Both the position numbers and the translations under genes were made by a program. From NCBI GenBank assembly GCA_963665075.1, contig OY762063.1, positions 2,046,001-2,110,000 of the forward strand: a stretch of DNA of 64,000 bases, read 5' to 3'. Source of the DNA: JAPULR01 sp963665075. GTDB taxonomy: Bacteria; Chloroflexota; Dehalococcoidia; Lucifugimonadales; GCA-2712585. Positions 51,821-60,874 of this stretch are shown here, piece after piece. The first letter of the stretch is position 1. Every line of letters begins with the position of its first letter. The notes beneath the pieces were generated by a model, which was not told where the DNA came from, did not search any database, and saw only the letters and a list, made by a program, of their open reading frames with translations.

Positions 51821-52456
51821 CTAAAGCCCTATCTCAAAGACCAGATCGTACTTCCCGTTCAAGTCCACCCTGGCAGGATTCTTGTCATTCCCCAAATCCG
51901 TGTAAGTGAGGCTGTAGCTCTCGCCGTAGTCCACAATTTGCGTGGGATTGGGGTTGGAGTTGAGGATAGCGAAGGTGGCGCCGGGCGGCGCGAGGATGTA
52001 GCGATTGAGGGAGTGCCACGTGCCCCGCTTCAGCACGTACCCCTTGGACGAATCAATCAGGAAGGCGCGTACGTCCTCCGGGTCCGGCGAGGCCATCGGG
52101 TCGTCCATGTCCGTGGCTTCCGCCACCGCTACGACAGCCGGCGAGCCGGACATCTGGATGAAGCTCTGCGTGACCGCGAAGTGGCGCTCCAGCTGACTGA
52201 AGACCAGCCCCTGGAACTGATACCAGCCCACGTCGGTGCTTCCGTCCGGCGCGTGCCGCGGCCCCCCAACCCGGCGCTTAACCCCCTGATACGGCTGCCA
52301 GATAACCCCCAAGGTTCCCCGTCCGTCGGCTTGAAAGTCCACCGGCGCAATGATTCGATGGTCCGCCGGCCTGTCCCTAGCCGAGAGAACGTATCCGTAG
52401 GGGCTGAAGGACTCCTCTGTCATTGGCTCAATTTCCAACCTGTGCACCTTGGTCAT
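51821..52456 (-). CDS. AllA-like ureidoglycolate lyase/hydrolase family (cupin)
   Basis: About 211 residues. LERHFAVTQSFIQMSGSPAVVAVAEA matches the ERH...Q.F.P region of ureidoglycolate lyase, and GYVLKRGTWHSLNRYILAPPGATFAIL the later G-TWH cupin motif. ATG 52456 has GAGGAGG upstream and is preferred over the earlier in-frame start. Typical AllA is about 160-170 residues, so this has extra N- and C-terminal segments and may act on a related compound. It is the first gene of the SDR/PuuE cluster and supports a purine-breakdown reading. Confidence 0.72.
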   Translation of the reverse strand: MTKVHRLEIEPMTEESFSPYGYVLSARDRPADHRIIAPVDFQADGRGTLGVIWQPYQGVKRRVGGPRHAPDGSTDVGWYQFQGLVFSQLERHFAVTQSFIQMSGSPAVVAVAEATDMDDPMASPDPEDVRAFLIDSSKGYVLKRGTWHSLNRYILAPPGATFAILNSNPNPTQIVDYGESYSLTYTDLGNDKNPARVDLNGKYDLVFEIGL

Positions 52457-52480
52457 GGCAACCTCCTCAACTAGCCGCAT

Positions 52481-52672
52481 ACGACCCGGGGGGACACGCC
52501 AACGCCTGACTTCCCACCGACGTCACGGCATCTGATTGGAGTATATGCACAGCGTCAACCCAGGTCAACGCCGCACATGCCTCCGCACATATTCCACAGG
52601 GGCGAACCCTGTATTCACCCCATCTCGGATGTCATTCTGAGAGGAGCGAAAAATCTGGTTATCGCCAGGTTC
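52481..52672. other. Intergenic gap with a GTCATTCTGAG repeat
   Basis: A repeat fragment GTCATTCTGAGAGGAGCGAA lies near 52631-52665; relatives occur at 3007, 22366 and 63357. Otherwise no motif is evident. Confidence 0.5.
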
Positions 52673-53341
52673 CTATTTTCCGAAGCCGAAGGGCGGGTAC
52701 CGGTCCGTCGTCAGCAGCCACATGTACGCCCCTACGCGGGTGCCCCACCGGTTCACCCCGACCACAAAGTCGAACAACCCCCTCGGATAGCGGCCTATCA
52801 CCAGGATTATGAACCACGCCAGGATGGTGACGAAAATCGCCAGAATTCCAAGTACAATCAGACAGACGTAGTGGGGTATGGCCAGCAGCCACTTGACGAT
52901 AGGCAGGAACCGGTTCAGGTCAGTCTCCGCGTTCGGGTACTCGATGGTAAGGTGGACTGCCTGCTCTTCATCCGTCGAAGGATACTCGTCCCGAAGCAGC
53001 AGGAAGAAAGCCGTCACCCGCGCCTCGAACCGGGCCAACGCCAGGTTCCAATCGAACCACCACTTGGGGTACTTCTTCCGAAACAGAATCATCAGCAATG
53101 GCCCAAGGAACAGCCAGCCGCCGGCAATGAAGGGAACGAAATTCGCGGCTATGAACGTATCTGCGTCTACGTTTCCCGTGAACCACGCGCTTGCGCCGCC
53201 AACGGCGCCAATCACCATCGCTATGGGTATGATGAGAATAATCCTCAAAAGGACGGACAGCCGGTTGCTGGTCTCCTGATAGTCTATCTCCAACTGAACC
53301 GGATAATCGCCGCCGCCCGAACCTCCTCCGCTCTGCGCCAT
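52673..53341 (-). CDS. DUF4389 membrane protein
   Basis: About 222 residues. A glycine-rich N-terminus and YPVQLEIDYQETSNRLSVLLRIILIIPI introduce the DUF4389 fold; three to four hydrophobic segments follow (near IPIAMVIGAVGGASAW, FVPFIAGGWLFLGPLLMILF, IPHYVCLIVLGILAIFVTIL). YPRGLFDFVVGVNRWGTRVGAYMWLLTDRYPPF-type sequence at the C-terminus is diagnostic (the actual residues read LLTTDRYPPF). The frame opens further upstream, but ATG 53341 has GGAGG 7 bases ahead. Function of the family is unknown; it is common in Actinobacteria and Chloroflexota. Confidence 0.85.
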   Translation of the reverse strand: MAQSGGGSGGGDYPVQLEIDYQETSNRLSVLLRIILIIPIAMVIGAVGGASAWFTGNVDADTFIAANFVPFIAGGWLFLGPLLMILFRKKYPKWWFDWNLALARFEARVTAFFLLLRDEYPSTDEEQAVHLTIEYPNAETDLNRFLPIVKWLLAIPHYVCLIVLGILAIFVTILAWFIILVIGRYPRGLFDFVVGVNRWGTRVGAYMWLLTTDRYPPFGFGK

Positions 53342-53555
53342 GTAGTTGCCTCCATGTCCAATGTTTCGCTGGCTAGCCATCTGCTCGGCTCGCCGCAGGT
53401 CTGCTTCGCCTCCTATCATAGGCCCCTCCTCGATGGAAATTCCCCGGCATCCACCCCACGGCCCAACGTGCGCATTATAGGCTAAACAAGCAAGTCAAGA
53501 AACCCCATGCGGGAAATCCGTCCCTATTGCACTTCAAAAGCAGGTTTCCGGTTGT

Positions 53556-54755
53556 CTATTCCTCTGAGCTTGACGAAGCATCGTCTTGCGTCGCCACAGG
53601 CCCGACGGGAGTACGCCCAATTCTCAGCGGAATCAGAAGCAGCAGGCTCGCCATAGTCAGTGCCGCCTGGAAATAGAACACGTTGACCAGTCCATACTCG
53701 CTCACGATGAAGGCGGCGATGATGTTGGAAATGGCGCCCACGATGCTGCTGGCGCTGAACAGGAAGCCTATGGCGGTGGCCTCCGCGCCGCGGCTGGCGT
53801 GATCGAGCACGGAAGCCTGGATTATCTGGTGAAGCGCGAAGGTGAACAGCCCCAGGCTGGCCAAGACGATAGTCAGGCCTATGCCTCCCCCGATGTTGAT
53901 GATTATCAGCAGCAGCGCCACGCAAATGGCGAGTCCCGGCACCAGCACCAGCTTGCGATTGAACCTGTCGGACAGGAAGCCTAGAATGGGAGTGGACAAT
54001 ACCCCCGTGCCGGTGACCAGGCCCATGTGCAGTCCCATGTTCCAGTCGCTCATCCCAATTACGTCCTTCAAGTAGAAGGGCGTCCACAGGAACAGCGCGG
54101 TGAGGGCCATGTCGCGGAGCAGCGCCACGGTCGCCAATCCGAGAACGGGCCAGTTCTTCAGCAGAGCTATGGCGGACCGCGCCTGCTTGCGGAAGTCTCG
54201 TCGCTCCTCTCCCTGCACGTCTCGACCAATGTTGCGGAGAGTCAGCCAGACCACGGCGGCCATCACGAGAGCGGGCACGGTATAGACGTACAGGATGCCG
54301 CGCCAGTGGAGAACTCCCAACAATGCCCCGGCCGATACCGGGCCCAGGAAGTTGCCCAGGTTCGCCCCAAAGCCGTGAATGGAGATTGCGAAGCCGCGCC
54401 AGTCGGGGAAGCGCTGGGATAGGGCGGCGGTGGAGGGAAGATGCCACAGCGCGCCGGGCAGGGAGAGCATGACGACGGCGACGAGCAGGACGGGAAAGAC
54501 GTAGGACGCGCCCAGCAGGGCGTAGGCCAGCGCGGACCACACCATGCATCCGGTGAGGATTAGCCCCCACTGGCCCTTGAGCATGTCCACGATAAAGCCG
54601 CCGGGGAGGTTTACGACCCCAAAGCCGACTTGTCTGATGGCGCCCAGGACGCCGATTTGCAGGGCGCTCAGGCCAAGGGAGGCGGTGATGCTGGGCAGAA
54701 GGATCATGAAGGCCTGGTCGAACCAGTGGCTGATGCCGTGGCCCGTCGAAAGCAC
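53556..54755 (-). CDS. Major facilitator superfamily transporter
   Basis: A 399-residue protein with about 12 hydrophobic segments, a cytoplasmic loop RRDFRKQARSAI between halves, and the MFS loop motif GFLSDRFNRKLVLVPG after the eighth helix; the first-half motif is degenerate. The given start is GTG 54755 without a ribosome binding site; residues just upstream (KLTQDRRFILG) look like natural N-terminal MFS sequence, so the real start may be a non-standard codon slightly further upstream. An SDR gene lies upstream on the same strand. Substrate unknown. Confidence 0.88.
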   Translation of the reverse strand: MLSTGHGISHWFDQAFMILLPSITASLGLSALQIGVLGAIRQVGFGVVNLPGGFIVDMLKGQWGLILTGCMVWSALAYALLGASYVFPVLLVAVVMLSLPGALWHLPSTAALSQRFPDWRGFAISIHGFGANLGNFLGPVSAGALLGVLHWRGILYVYTVPALVMAAVVWLTLRNIGRDVQGEERRDFRKQARSAIALLKNWPVLGLATVALLRDMALTALFLWTPFYLKDVIGMSDWNMGLHMGLVTGTGVLSTPILGFLSDRFNRKLVLVPGLAICVALLLIIINIGGGIGLTIVLASLGLFTFALHQIIQASVLDHASRGAEATAIGFLFSASSIVGAISNIIAAFIVSEYGLVNVFYFQAALTMASLLLLIPLRIGRTPVGPVATQDDASSSSEE

Positions 54756-54840
54756 CCCCAGGATGAATCGCCTGTCTTGGGTCAGCTTGATGGCGCGCTC
54801 CGATTCCGCAACGCCTCAGCCCTTGCGTAGGCCGTCTGCC

Positions 54841-55590
54841 TCATTGCGCCGTCTTCCCCCCGTCCACCACCAACTCCGCGCCGGTGACGAAGGACGATTC
54901 GTCCGACGCCAGGTATAGGACCGCGTAAGCCACGTCCAAAGCCGTCCCGACTCGCTTCAAGGGCACCCCCTCTATTCGCTGTCGCCGCTCCTCCGGGTCC
55001 GAAATCAGCTCGGCAATCATGTCCGTGTCTATGACGCCGGGATGGACGGAGTTGGCCCGAATCCCTGCCCCCACGTGCTCTATCGCCGTGGACTTGGTGA
55101 AGATGCGAACCGCGCCCTTCGATGCCTGGTAGGCGGAACTGTTGGCGCTTCCCGCAAGCGCCGCCGTCGACGATATGTTGATGATGGAGCCGCCGCCCTG
55201 TTCGCGCATCTGCGGAATCACCGCCCGCGTCCCCAGGAACACGCCCGCCACGTTCACCTCCAATATCTCCCGAAGCATATCGACCGACGTCTGCTCAATC
55301 GGCGCAATGCGGTAGATGCCGGCGTTGTTCACGAGCACGTCGACGCGCCCAAACCGGGCGACGGTTTCCCCCACGATGCTCGCCCACTGCCCTTCGTCCG
55401 TCACGTCAAGGGGCTGAAAGTGGGCTTCTCCCCCCTGTTCAACAATCTTCTGTGCAGTCACCTGCCCTTCTTCAACCAGTACGTCCCCCAACACTACTTT
55501 CGCCCCGTGGGAGGCAAAAAGCTCCGCTTCCACCGCTCCCATGCCTCGCGCGCCGCCGCTTATGAGCGCCACCTTGTCCTTCAGTCGCAT
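54841..55590 (-). CDS. Short-chain dehydrogenase/reductase
   Basis: A 249-residue classical SDR closely similar in layout to the one at 51031. SGGARGMGA is the cofactor loop, NNAGIYR follows, catalytic S in NISSTAALAG, YQASKGA gives Y and K, and the C-terminus DESSFVTGAELVVDGGKTAQ is almost identical to its relative. ATG 55590 is preceded by GGAGAAGG; the longer frame to 55719 has no support. It is followed downstream by the MFS transporter. The two SDRs are probable duplicates with different substrates. Confidence 0.93.
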   Translation of the reverse strand: MRLKDKVALISGGARGMGAVEAELFASHGAKVVLGDVLVEEGQVTAQKIVEQGGEAHFQPLDVTDEGQWASIVGETVARFGRVDVLVNNAGIYRIAPIEQTSVDMLREILEVNVAGVFLGTRAVIPQMREQGGGSIINISSTAALAGSANSSAYQASKGAVRIFTKSTAIEHVGAGIRANSVHPGVIDTDMIAELISDPEERRQRIEGVPLKRVGTALDVAYAVLYLASDESSFVTGAELVVDGGKTAQ

Positions 55591-55738
55591 CGCACCTTCT
55601 CCTAACCTGTCCTGCTGTGGAGATTTTACCAAGGCGGGGCAACTTCGGGTAGGGGCAGGGAGAAATGACGGCAGTGCAGGTTGGGCGAAAGGAATTCTGG
55701 TAGGATGAGGCGGCACCATCGACTAAGGAGGCCGGAAA

Positions 55739-56509
55739 ATGCAGTTGGAAGGTTTGAACGCCGTCGTAACCGGCGGCGGCAGGGGCATCGGACGCGAGAT
55801 TGCGTTGGAGTTGGCGGAGGCCGGGGCGTCAGTCGCCGTCGCGGACATCAATCCGGCCTCGGCGCAGGAAACCGCGAAAGCGATAGAGGAAATGGGACGC
55901 ACCGCTGTTGCCATCGCCGTCGACATCTCCGACAGCGGGCAGGTGAAGGACATGGTCTACGCCGCATCGGAAGCCCTTGGGTCGCTGGACATTCTCGTCA
56001 ATAACGCGGGCATCGGCATCAGCGCGTCCGTCATGGACACCACCGACGAACAGCTTGACCGCGTCCTGGGAGTGAATCTGAAAGGCACGTTCCTATGCTG
56101 TCGAGAAGCGTCGAAGGCGATGGTGGCGCAGGGAAAGGGAGGCCGCATCGTCAACATCGCCTCCAGCGCGGGCGACAACGCCCGCGTCGAGGGCGGCGCC
56201 TATTGCGCCTCGAAGGCGGGGATTCTCCAGTTGACGCGGGTGCTGGCGATGGAGTTGGGGCCTCACGGCATCAACGTCAACGCAGTTTCGCCCGGCCTCA
56301 CCGACACGATAGCCGGCCCCAATGTCAGCGCGAACGATGCCTACCGCAACTCCTTCCTCGCCCAAGTCAGCCTTGGCCGCGCCGCCCACCCCCGCGACGT
56401 GGCCCGCGCCGTCCGATTCCTCGTCTCCCCCGAGTCCGCCTACATCACCGGCGAGACCATCCACGTCGACGGCGGCTATTCGGCGGGAAAGCCCACCGTG
56501 AGGGCGTAG
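55739..56509 (+). CDS. Short-chain dehydrogenase/reductase (FabG-like)
   Basis: A 256-residue classical SDR with VTGGGRGIGREIA, NNAGIGIS, S in NIASSAGDN, YCASKAG, and GETIHVDGGYSAG at the C-terminus. It has AAGGAGG before the ATG and is divergent from the previous SDR, with about 150 bases between them. It resembles 3-oxoacyl-ACP reductase/glucose dehydrogenase types, but lies in a catabolic context. Convergent with the PIN gene. Confidence 0.93.
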   Translation: MQLEGLNAVVTGGGRGIGREIALELAEAGASVAVADINPASAQETAKAIEEMGRTAVAIAVDISDSGQVKDMVYAASEALGSLDILVNNAGIGISASVMDTTDEQLDRVLGVNLKGTFLCCREASKAMVAQGKGGRIVNIASSAGDNARVEGGAYCASKAGILQLTRVLAMELGPHGINVNAVSPGLTDTIAGPNVSANDAYRNSFLAQVSLGRAAHPRDVARAVRFLVSPESAYITGETIHVDGGYSAGKPTVRA

Positions 56510-56515
56510 CGCGAA

Positions 56516-56980
56516 CTAGCGCATTCTGCACAAGCCGGTCATTCGTAGGAGCCGCCTGTGAGCGCTGCTAACATCCGTGTGCATGGTTGTCGTGTACACC
56601 CTGCCTCGGGGATTGTCCAGCAGGCGTTTGGTCTTGAAATCGCGTTGAAGATTAGCGTCGTTGGAGTATAAAAGCCGCGCCCCGCTGATCTGAGCCAACG
56701 CGATGACGTGGGTGTCGTTGGACGTGCAGGCGTGGTTGTCCGTTAACTCCGCTGCTCTCGCTCCAACCAGAGACGAGTCTTCTCGTCTCGTCCTTCCTGA
56801 GAGGATGGCCTGCCTGATCCAATCGCGGGCAGGGGTTTTGTTTAGTTCCAGAAGCAGTTTGCCACCGACAACAAGTTGTCCTTTGCCAGTGGTCAACCAG
56901 TCATAGAATTCCTTTCCCGCGGGCGGCTTTTTTGCTCCAAACACCTCTCCGGCTACATTTGCATCGATAATCGCGCACAC
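56516..56980 (-). CDS. PIN-domain nuclease partnered with an ATPase
   Basis: A 154-residue PIN-like protein. The acidic set is D6 (IIDANVAG), E45 (LLLELN), D89 (SNDTHVIALAQ) and D108 (YSNDANLQRDF), so the catalytic core looks intact. The start is GTG, three bases after the TAA stop of the ATPase gene, with no room for a separate promoter: the two form one operon. It is somewhat longer than VapC toxins and lacks a VapB-like partner; the ATPase takes that place. The low G+C and the tight pairing resemble anti-phage ATPase-effector systems. Confidence 0.8.
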   Translation of the reverse strand: MCAIIDANVAGEVFGAKKPPAGKEFYDWLTTGKGQLVVGGKLLLELNKTPARDWIRQAILSGRTRREDSSLVGARAAELTDNHACTSNDTHVIALAQISGARLLYSNDANLQRDFKTKRLLDNPRGRVYTTTMHTDVSSAHRRLLRMTGLCRMR

Positions 56981-56983
56981 GGC

Positions 56984-58327
56984 TTATAGTCCCAGGGAGC
57001 GTGTAGTTTCTTCCATGAAGAAGCTACGGTAGCTATCGGGCGCGTTCAAAATGTTTCCCAGCTTGTCGATTTCAAGGGAGTGAATCTTGACGTCCAGATC
57101 GGTGCGTTCGAAGAAGAGGATGGACACGTCATCCGGCTTAAGCCCCGCAGTGCCGTCGCGGACTTCCATCCGCACCCTGTCTAGCAGATAGTCGCTGTGC
57201 GTTTCAACCACCAATTGCCGGTCATGGCTGGCAACTTGGCAGAAGAGGCTGCCGAGGGCGGCCTGGGCGCGGGGGTGGAGGTGAACCTCCGGCTGCTGTA
57301 ACAAGAAAAGACTAGAAGTAACGCCCCTCAGCAATTCGGTGATAATTGGAAGTGCTTGACTCACGCCGTATCCAACATCAATAAGGTTGTGACGGGGGCC
57401 TTTACGGCGTCCTGTGAATTTTCTGAGTTGTATCTGAAAAGGCTCGCTTGCCCGCTTCCCCAGACGCTTAATTGAAATTTCGTCAAACAAGCCGGATGTA
57501 CTGCCAAATTTTTCGAGTTTCTTCTTTAACTTATGCCACACTCGACGATTGCGCGAAAATGCCTCCGCTAGATACATGGGCACATAATCGCCTTCCGGAT
57601 CCGGCGTTGGTCGAGAAGGATCATAGGTGCGGCGTGGTTTCGACCGAACAGGAGCACCAGCAAACGGACGCTCTCCTCGAATCTGGAACTGAAAACCTGC
57701 TAAATCTAAAAGTTGCTTATAGTCATTGGCAGTAATGTCCGGTGAATCCATAAGCGGTGTTGCCCTCACTCCGTCAAGCGGATCTTGGCTAGGCCCACTT
57801 GCAAACAACATCGAATACAAGGGAGGAGGCAAGAAGTGAGCGCGTGTGGAGAATGAAATTAATACATTTCGAGAGGGCTGGATCTTCCATGATCCTCTGC
57901 TCGTGCCCGCTTCTACGGAGTACGAACTATGAGCCGCAAATCCCTCGTTAATCCAAATCCTTCCACTCGAAAGACGACGCTCAATGGGAACAGGGGCGCC
58001 ATCCACTTCCTCGAAAGCGAAACTGAATCTCTTTGATGGGCCCTTATGTCGATTCGTCTCGACAGTGCATTCGGCTTCGAATCTCTCGGCTCTATCACCC
58101 CTGCCGCTTCTGACGTTAGCAATTTCGTCAAAACTTCCCAGATCGTAAGGTTCCTCCTTGAAGTCTGGAACTTGATAATGCTTGGCGAGGTCGCTGAGGG
58201 CGCGAGTTATAGCTAGGAAGGAGGTTTTGCCGGTGCTGTTTTCGCCCACGAGTAGGGTCAAAGGCGCCATGCGGACGGTCTGCCTTTCGCGGAAGCAACG
58301 GTAATTTTCGAGGGTTATTTCGTTCAT
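56984..58327 (-). CDS. AAA15/OLD-like ATPase partnered with a PIN nuclease
   Basis: A 447-residue ABC-type/SMC-like ATPase with N- and C-terminal halves of the nucleotide site. Walker A is GENSTGKT (residues 28-35), a signature-like GYGVSQALPI lies at 319-328, Walker B is LFLLQQPEVHLHP (340-352), and the H-loop THSD is at 376-379. ENYRCFRE near the start is typical of the AAA15/DUF3696 group. Such ATPases act as sensors in several two-gene anti-phage systems (for example with TOPRIM or HNH effectors); here the downstream gene is a PIN nuclease, three bases away. A putative promoter lies just upstream. Function is inferred from family and context. Confidence 0.88.
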   Translation of the reverse strand: MNEITLENYRCFRERQTVRMAPLTLLVGENSTGKTSFLAITRALSDLAKHYQVPDFKEEPYDLGSFDEIANVRSGRGDRAERFEAECTVETNRHKGPSKRFSFAFEEVDGAPVPIERRLSSGRIWINEGFAAHSSYSVEAGTSRGSWKIQPSRNVLISFSTRAHFLPPPLYSMLFASGPSQDPLDGVRATPLMDSPDITANDYKQLLDLAGFQFQIRGERPFAGAPVRSKPRRTYDPSRPTPDPEGDYVPMYLAEAFSRNRRVWHKLKKKLEKFGSTSGLFDEISIKRLGKRASEPFQIQLRKFTGRRKGPRHNLIDVGYGVSQALPIITELLRGVTSSLFLLQQPEVHLHPRAQAALGSLFCQVASHDRQLVVETHSDYLLDRVRMEVRDGTAGLKPDDVSILFFERTDLDVKIHSLEIDKLGNILNAPDSYRSFFMEETTRSLGL

Positions 58328-58357
58328 GGCGTCACGTATTCAACTCGACACTGGAAC

Positions 58358-58386
58358 ATAATAACACATTGGCGGCTTTCTCCAAA
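58358..58386 (-). promoter_or_regulatory. Putative promoter of the ATPase/PIN operon
   Basis: Read on the minus strand: TTTGGA, a 17-base spacer and TATTAT, about 30 bases before the ATPase ATG. Confidence 0.5.
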
Positions 58387-58422
58387 GCTCGGGACGTCAC
58401 ATATTTCCGTCGCAACTGTCCG

Positions 58423-59934
58423 TTACTTCGCCAACCACTCCACTACCCGCTCGCCGATCATGATGCTGGTGGCGTTGGTGTTGGCGCGGATGACGTCGGG
58501 CATCACCGAGGCGTCCACCACCCGCAGCCCCTCCAGCCCGTTAACGCGGCAATGCTGGTCCACCACTGCCAACGGGTCCGACGCCGGCCCCATCTTGCAT
58601 GTCCCCGACGAATGATGCGGCGTCTCCACGTTCTTCAGTATCCACCGGTCCAGCGCCTCCTCCGTAGCCACGTCCTCGTCCGTAGGAGTTGTGCGGCTTT
58701 CGAAGAAGCGACTCAACGGCGGGGTCGAGGCCAGCTTCAGCCCCAGCTTCACACCCTCCTTCAGACGCTCCAGGTCCCACGGGTCGTCCAGATATCGGTA
58801 GTCAAGGTTGGGATACACGTTCGGGTCGGCGGAAGCCAGACTCAACTTCCCCGCGCCCACGGCCAGTTCCAGAATCACCCGAAACCCCACGTGGGGCTCG
58901 CCTTCGTACACCTCGCCGGGGTAGGGACTGATGAACATATCGTTGCGAAGGTTGGATCCCGCCGCCGTCCAACGCAGCCCCACCTGGCTGGCGAAGGGCG
59001 TCTCCCGCGCTTCCTCCGTCATCTTGAACCACATCTGCACCGACGGATGGTCACGCAAGTTTTCGCCCACGCCGGGCAGGTCGTGCACCACGGGAATGCC
59101 CAGCGCCTCCAATTCCGACGCAGGCCCTACGCCCGAATGCAATAGAACGAAGGGCGATCCCATCGCCCCGCCGGACAGGATGATTTCCCCTCCTTCCGCC
59201 CGGAAGACCTCGCCGCCGCTCTCTACCTCCACGCCAACGGCCCGCTTCCCCTCGAAAAGCACCCGACGGACGTTGGCGTTGCCCTTGATGGTCAGGTTCA
59301 ATCGGTGCATCGCGGGCTTCAGGTAGGCGATGAAGGTGCTGATTCTCATACTGTCCACGTTGTTGAGAGGACGCGGCCCCACGCCGGAAGTGTCCGGCCC
59401 GTTCATGTCCGACTCGTGCGGAAATCCCGCGCTTCGGCACACCTGGTAGAAAGCCTCCAGGCTCGGACGCCAGTCCTCCCGCTGGAAGCGACGAACGGGA
59501 ATCGGCCCTTCCTTTCCGTGGAAGTCCCCGCCGTAGTCCAGGTCCCGCTCCAGCTTCGTGAAGTACGGCAGCACCTTCTGGAAGGACCACTGGTCGTTGC
59601 CCATCGCCGCCCATGCGTCGTAGTCCTCCGGCACGCCGCGAATGAAAATCGTGCCGTTCACGGAACTGGACCCGCCGATAATCTTCCCCCTCGGCACCCG
59701 CATAGCCTCATCCTGGTGCTGGTTGGCGCGGGCGGGAAACTCCCACAGGCTGCCGCCCCTGGAGGCGGCGATTACGTCGTCCCCGTCGCGCACGTCATCG
59801 GGAAGTTGGTCGATCTCCGTATAGTCCGGGCCGGCTTCCAGAAGCAGAACCGAGCAGTCCGGGTTTTCCGTCAATCGAGCCGCGAGCGCGCCGCCGGCGG
59901 AACCGGCGCCGACGATTATGAAGTCGTAGGCCAT
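58423..59934 (-). CDS. GMC family FAD-dependent oxidoreductase (choline dehydrogenase-like)
   Basis: A 503-residue flavoprotein. GAGSAGGALAARL at the N-terminus binds FAD, PRGKIIGGSSSVNG is the GMC signature 1, GAMGSPFVLLHSGVGP is signature 2, and TPHHSSGTCKMG with RANTNATSIMIGERV near the end carry the active-site histidine and asparagine. AAGGAGG stands before the ATG. Members oxidise alcohols such as choline, polyethylene glycol or aryl alcohols. It is an isolated gene between the ATPase operon and a divergent hydrolase-like gene, so the substrate is not indicated. Confidence 0.94.
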   Translation of the reverse strand: MAYDFIIVGAGSAGGALAARLTENPDCSVLLLEAGPDYTEIDQLPDDVRDGDDVIAASRGGSLWEFPARANQHQDEAMRVPRGKIIGGSSSVNGTIFIRGVPEDYDAWAAMGNDQWSFQKVLPYFTKLERDLDYGGDFHGKEGPIPVRRFQREDWRPSLEAFYQVCRSAGFPHESDMNGPDTSGVGPRPLNNVDSMRISTFIAYLKPAMHRLNLTIKGNANVRRVLFEGKRAVGVEVESGGEVFRAEGGEIILSGGAMGSPFVLLHSGVGPASELEALGIPVVHDLPGVGENLRDHPSVQMWFKMTEEARETPFASQVGLRWTAAGSNLRNDMFISPYPGEVYEGEPHVGFRVILELAVGAGKLSLASADPNVYPNLDYRYLDDPWDLERLKEGVKLGLKLASTPPLSRFFESRTTPTDEDVATEEALDRWILKNVETPHHSSGTCKMGPASDPLAVVDQHCRVNGLEGLRVVDASVMPDVIRANTNATSIMIGERVVEWLAK

Positions 59935-60031
59935 TTCGTCCTCCTTGAGTTAGGGCTGGGACTTGGCAATAGAGTCTACCATGATATTATAGTGGCGCAG
60001 TTGAGTCGATAACCGAGAAAGCGAGGAGCAG

Positions 60032-60859
60032 ATGAGCAGTTCCATTCCCCAGCTAAAGGACGGAGAGCAGACGGTTTACTTTCAGGCGGGCGGCGAATGG
60101 TGTTTCCTGAAGACGCCGGCCGGCTACCGCGCGGAGGGCGACGGCACCCCCTGCGTCATCCAGTGCCACGGCCATCACGGCTACGTCAAGGACGGCGAAG
60201 CCGATTGGCTGACCGAAGACTTCAAGCTGGAGTTCGTCAACAGCCTCATTGACAGCGGCATCGCCGTGGCCAGCAGCCACGCCACCGGCAACCATTGGGG
60301 CAGGCCCAGCGCGGTGGCGGCCAACGGCGCCCTCTTCGACGCCCTGGTCGAAGGCTCGAACGTGGATGCGTCGCGGATGGGCTTGTGGGGCGGCGGACTC
60401 GGCGGCGCGCTGCTGTGGAATTCCGTCACCGGCCCCCTCCTTGGCAGGCTGCGGGCGATTTGCTTGCAGCAGGCGACCATCTCCTACGAAAGCGTCATCA
60501 GACATGGCAAGTTCAAGTCCTTCTTGCTGGAAGCCTACGGACTTCCCGCCGACACCCCGGACGACTTGGCCGTAGCCGCCCTCTCCTTCAACGACCCCGT
60601 CACCCGGACGCGCCTGCTGATAGGCGAGAAGGGGCGCGCCCTCGCCAGCGAGCTGCCGGAGGTGTTGTTCATCCACGGCGACGTGGACGAGAATATGCTG
60701 TACCAGGAGAACCCGGTGCGGCTGTCGGGCGTGCTGGGCCCCTTGGGTGCGAAATACTCTTTCCAGACCTACGAAGGCGTCGGCCACGCCACATACCAGC
60801 TGGGAGAAGTTGCCGCCGCCGCCCTCAACGCCTACTTCCGCCGCGTCTTCGAGTTGTAG
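60032..60859 (+). CDS. Alpha/beta-hydrolase-fold protein without the nucleophile serine
   Basis: A 275-residue protein with the order of an alpha/beta hydrolase: an oxyanion-type HGHHG (residues 46-50), the nucleophile elbow at GLWGGGLGG (117-125), an acidic loop HGDVDENMLY and a late histidine GVGHATY. The elbow should read G-x-S-x-G, but here it is G-G-G-L-G, so the serine position is glycine (G122). Either the enzyme uses another chemistry or it is a non-hydrolytic binding protein. GAGGAG precedes the ATG. It is divergent from the GMC gene with about 100 bases between. Confidence 0.75.
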   Translation: MSSSIPQLKDGEQTVYFQAGGEWCFLKTPAGYRAEGDGTPCVIQCHGHHGYVKDGEADWLTEDFKLEFVNSLIDSGIAVASSHATGNHWGRPSAVAANGALFDALVEGSNVDASRMGLWGGGLGGALLWNSVTGPLLGRLRAICLQQATISYESVIRHGKFKSFLLEAYGLPADTPDDLAVAALSFNDPVTRTRLLIGEKGRALASELPEVLFIHGDVDENMLYQENPVRLSGVLGPLGAKYSFQTYEGVGHATYQLGEVAAAALNAYFRRVFEL

Positions 60860-60874
60860 CTTAGAGTCGAGCAA

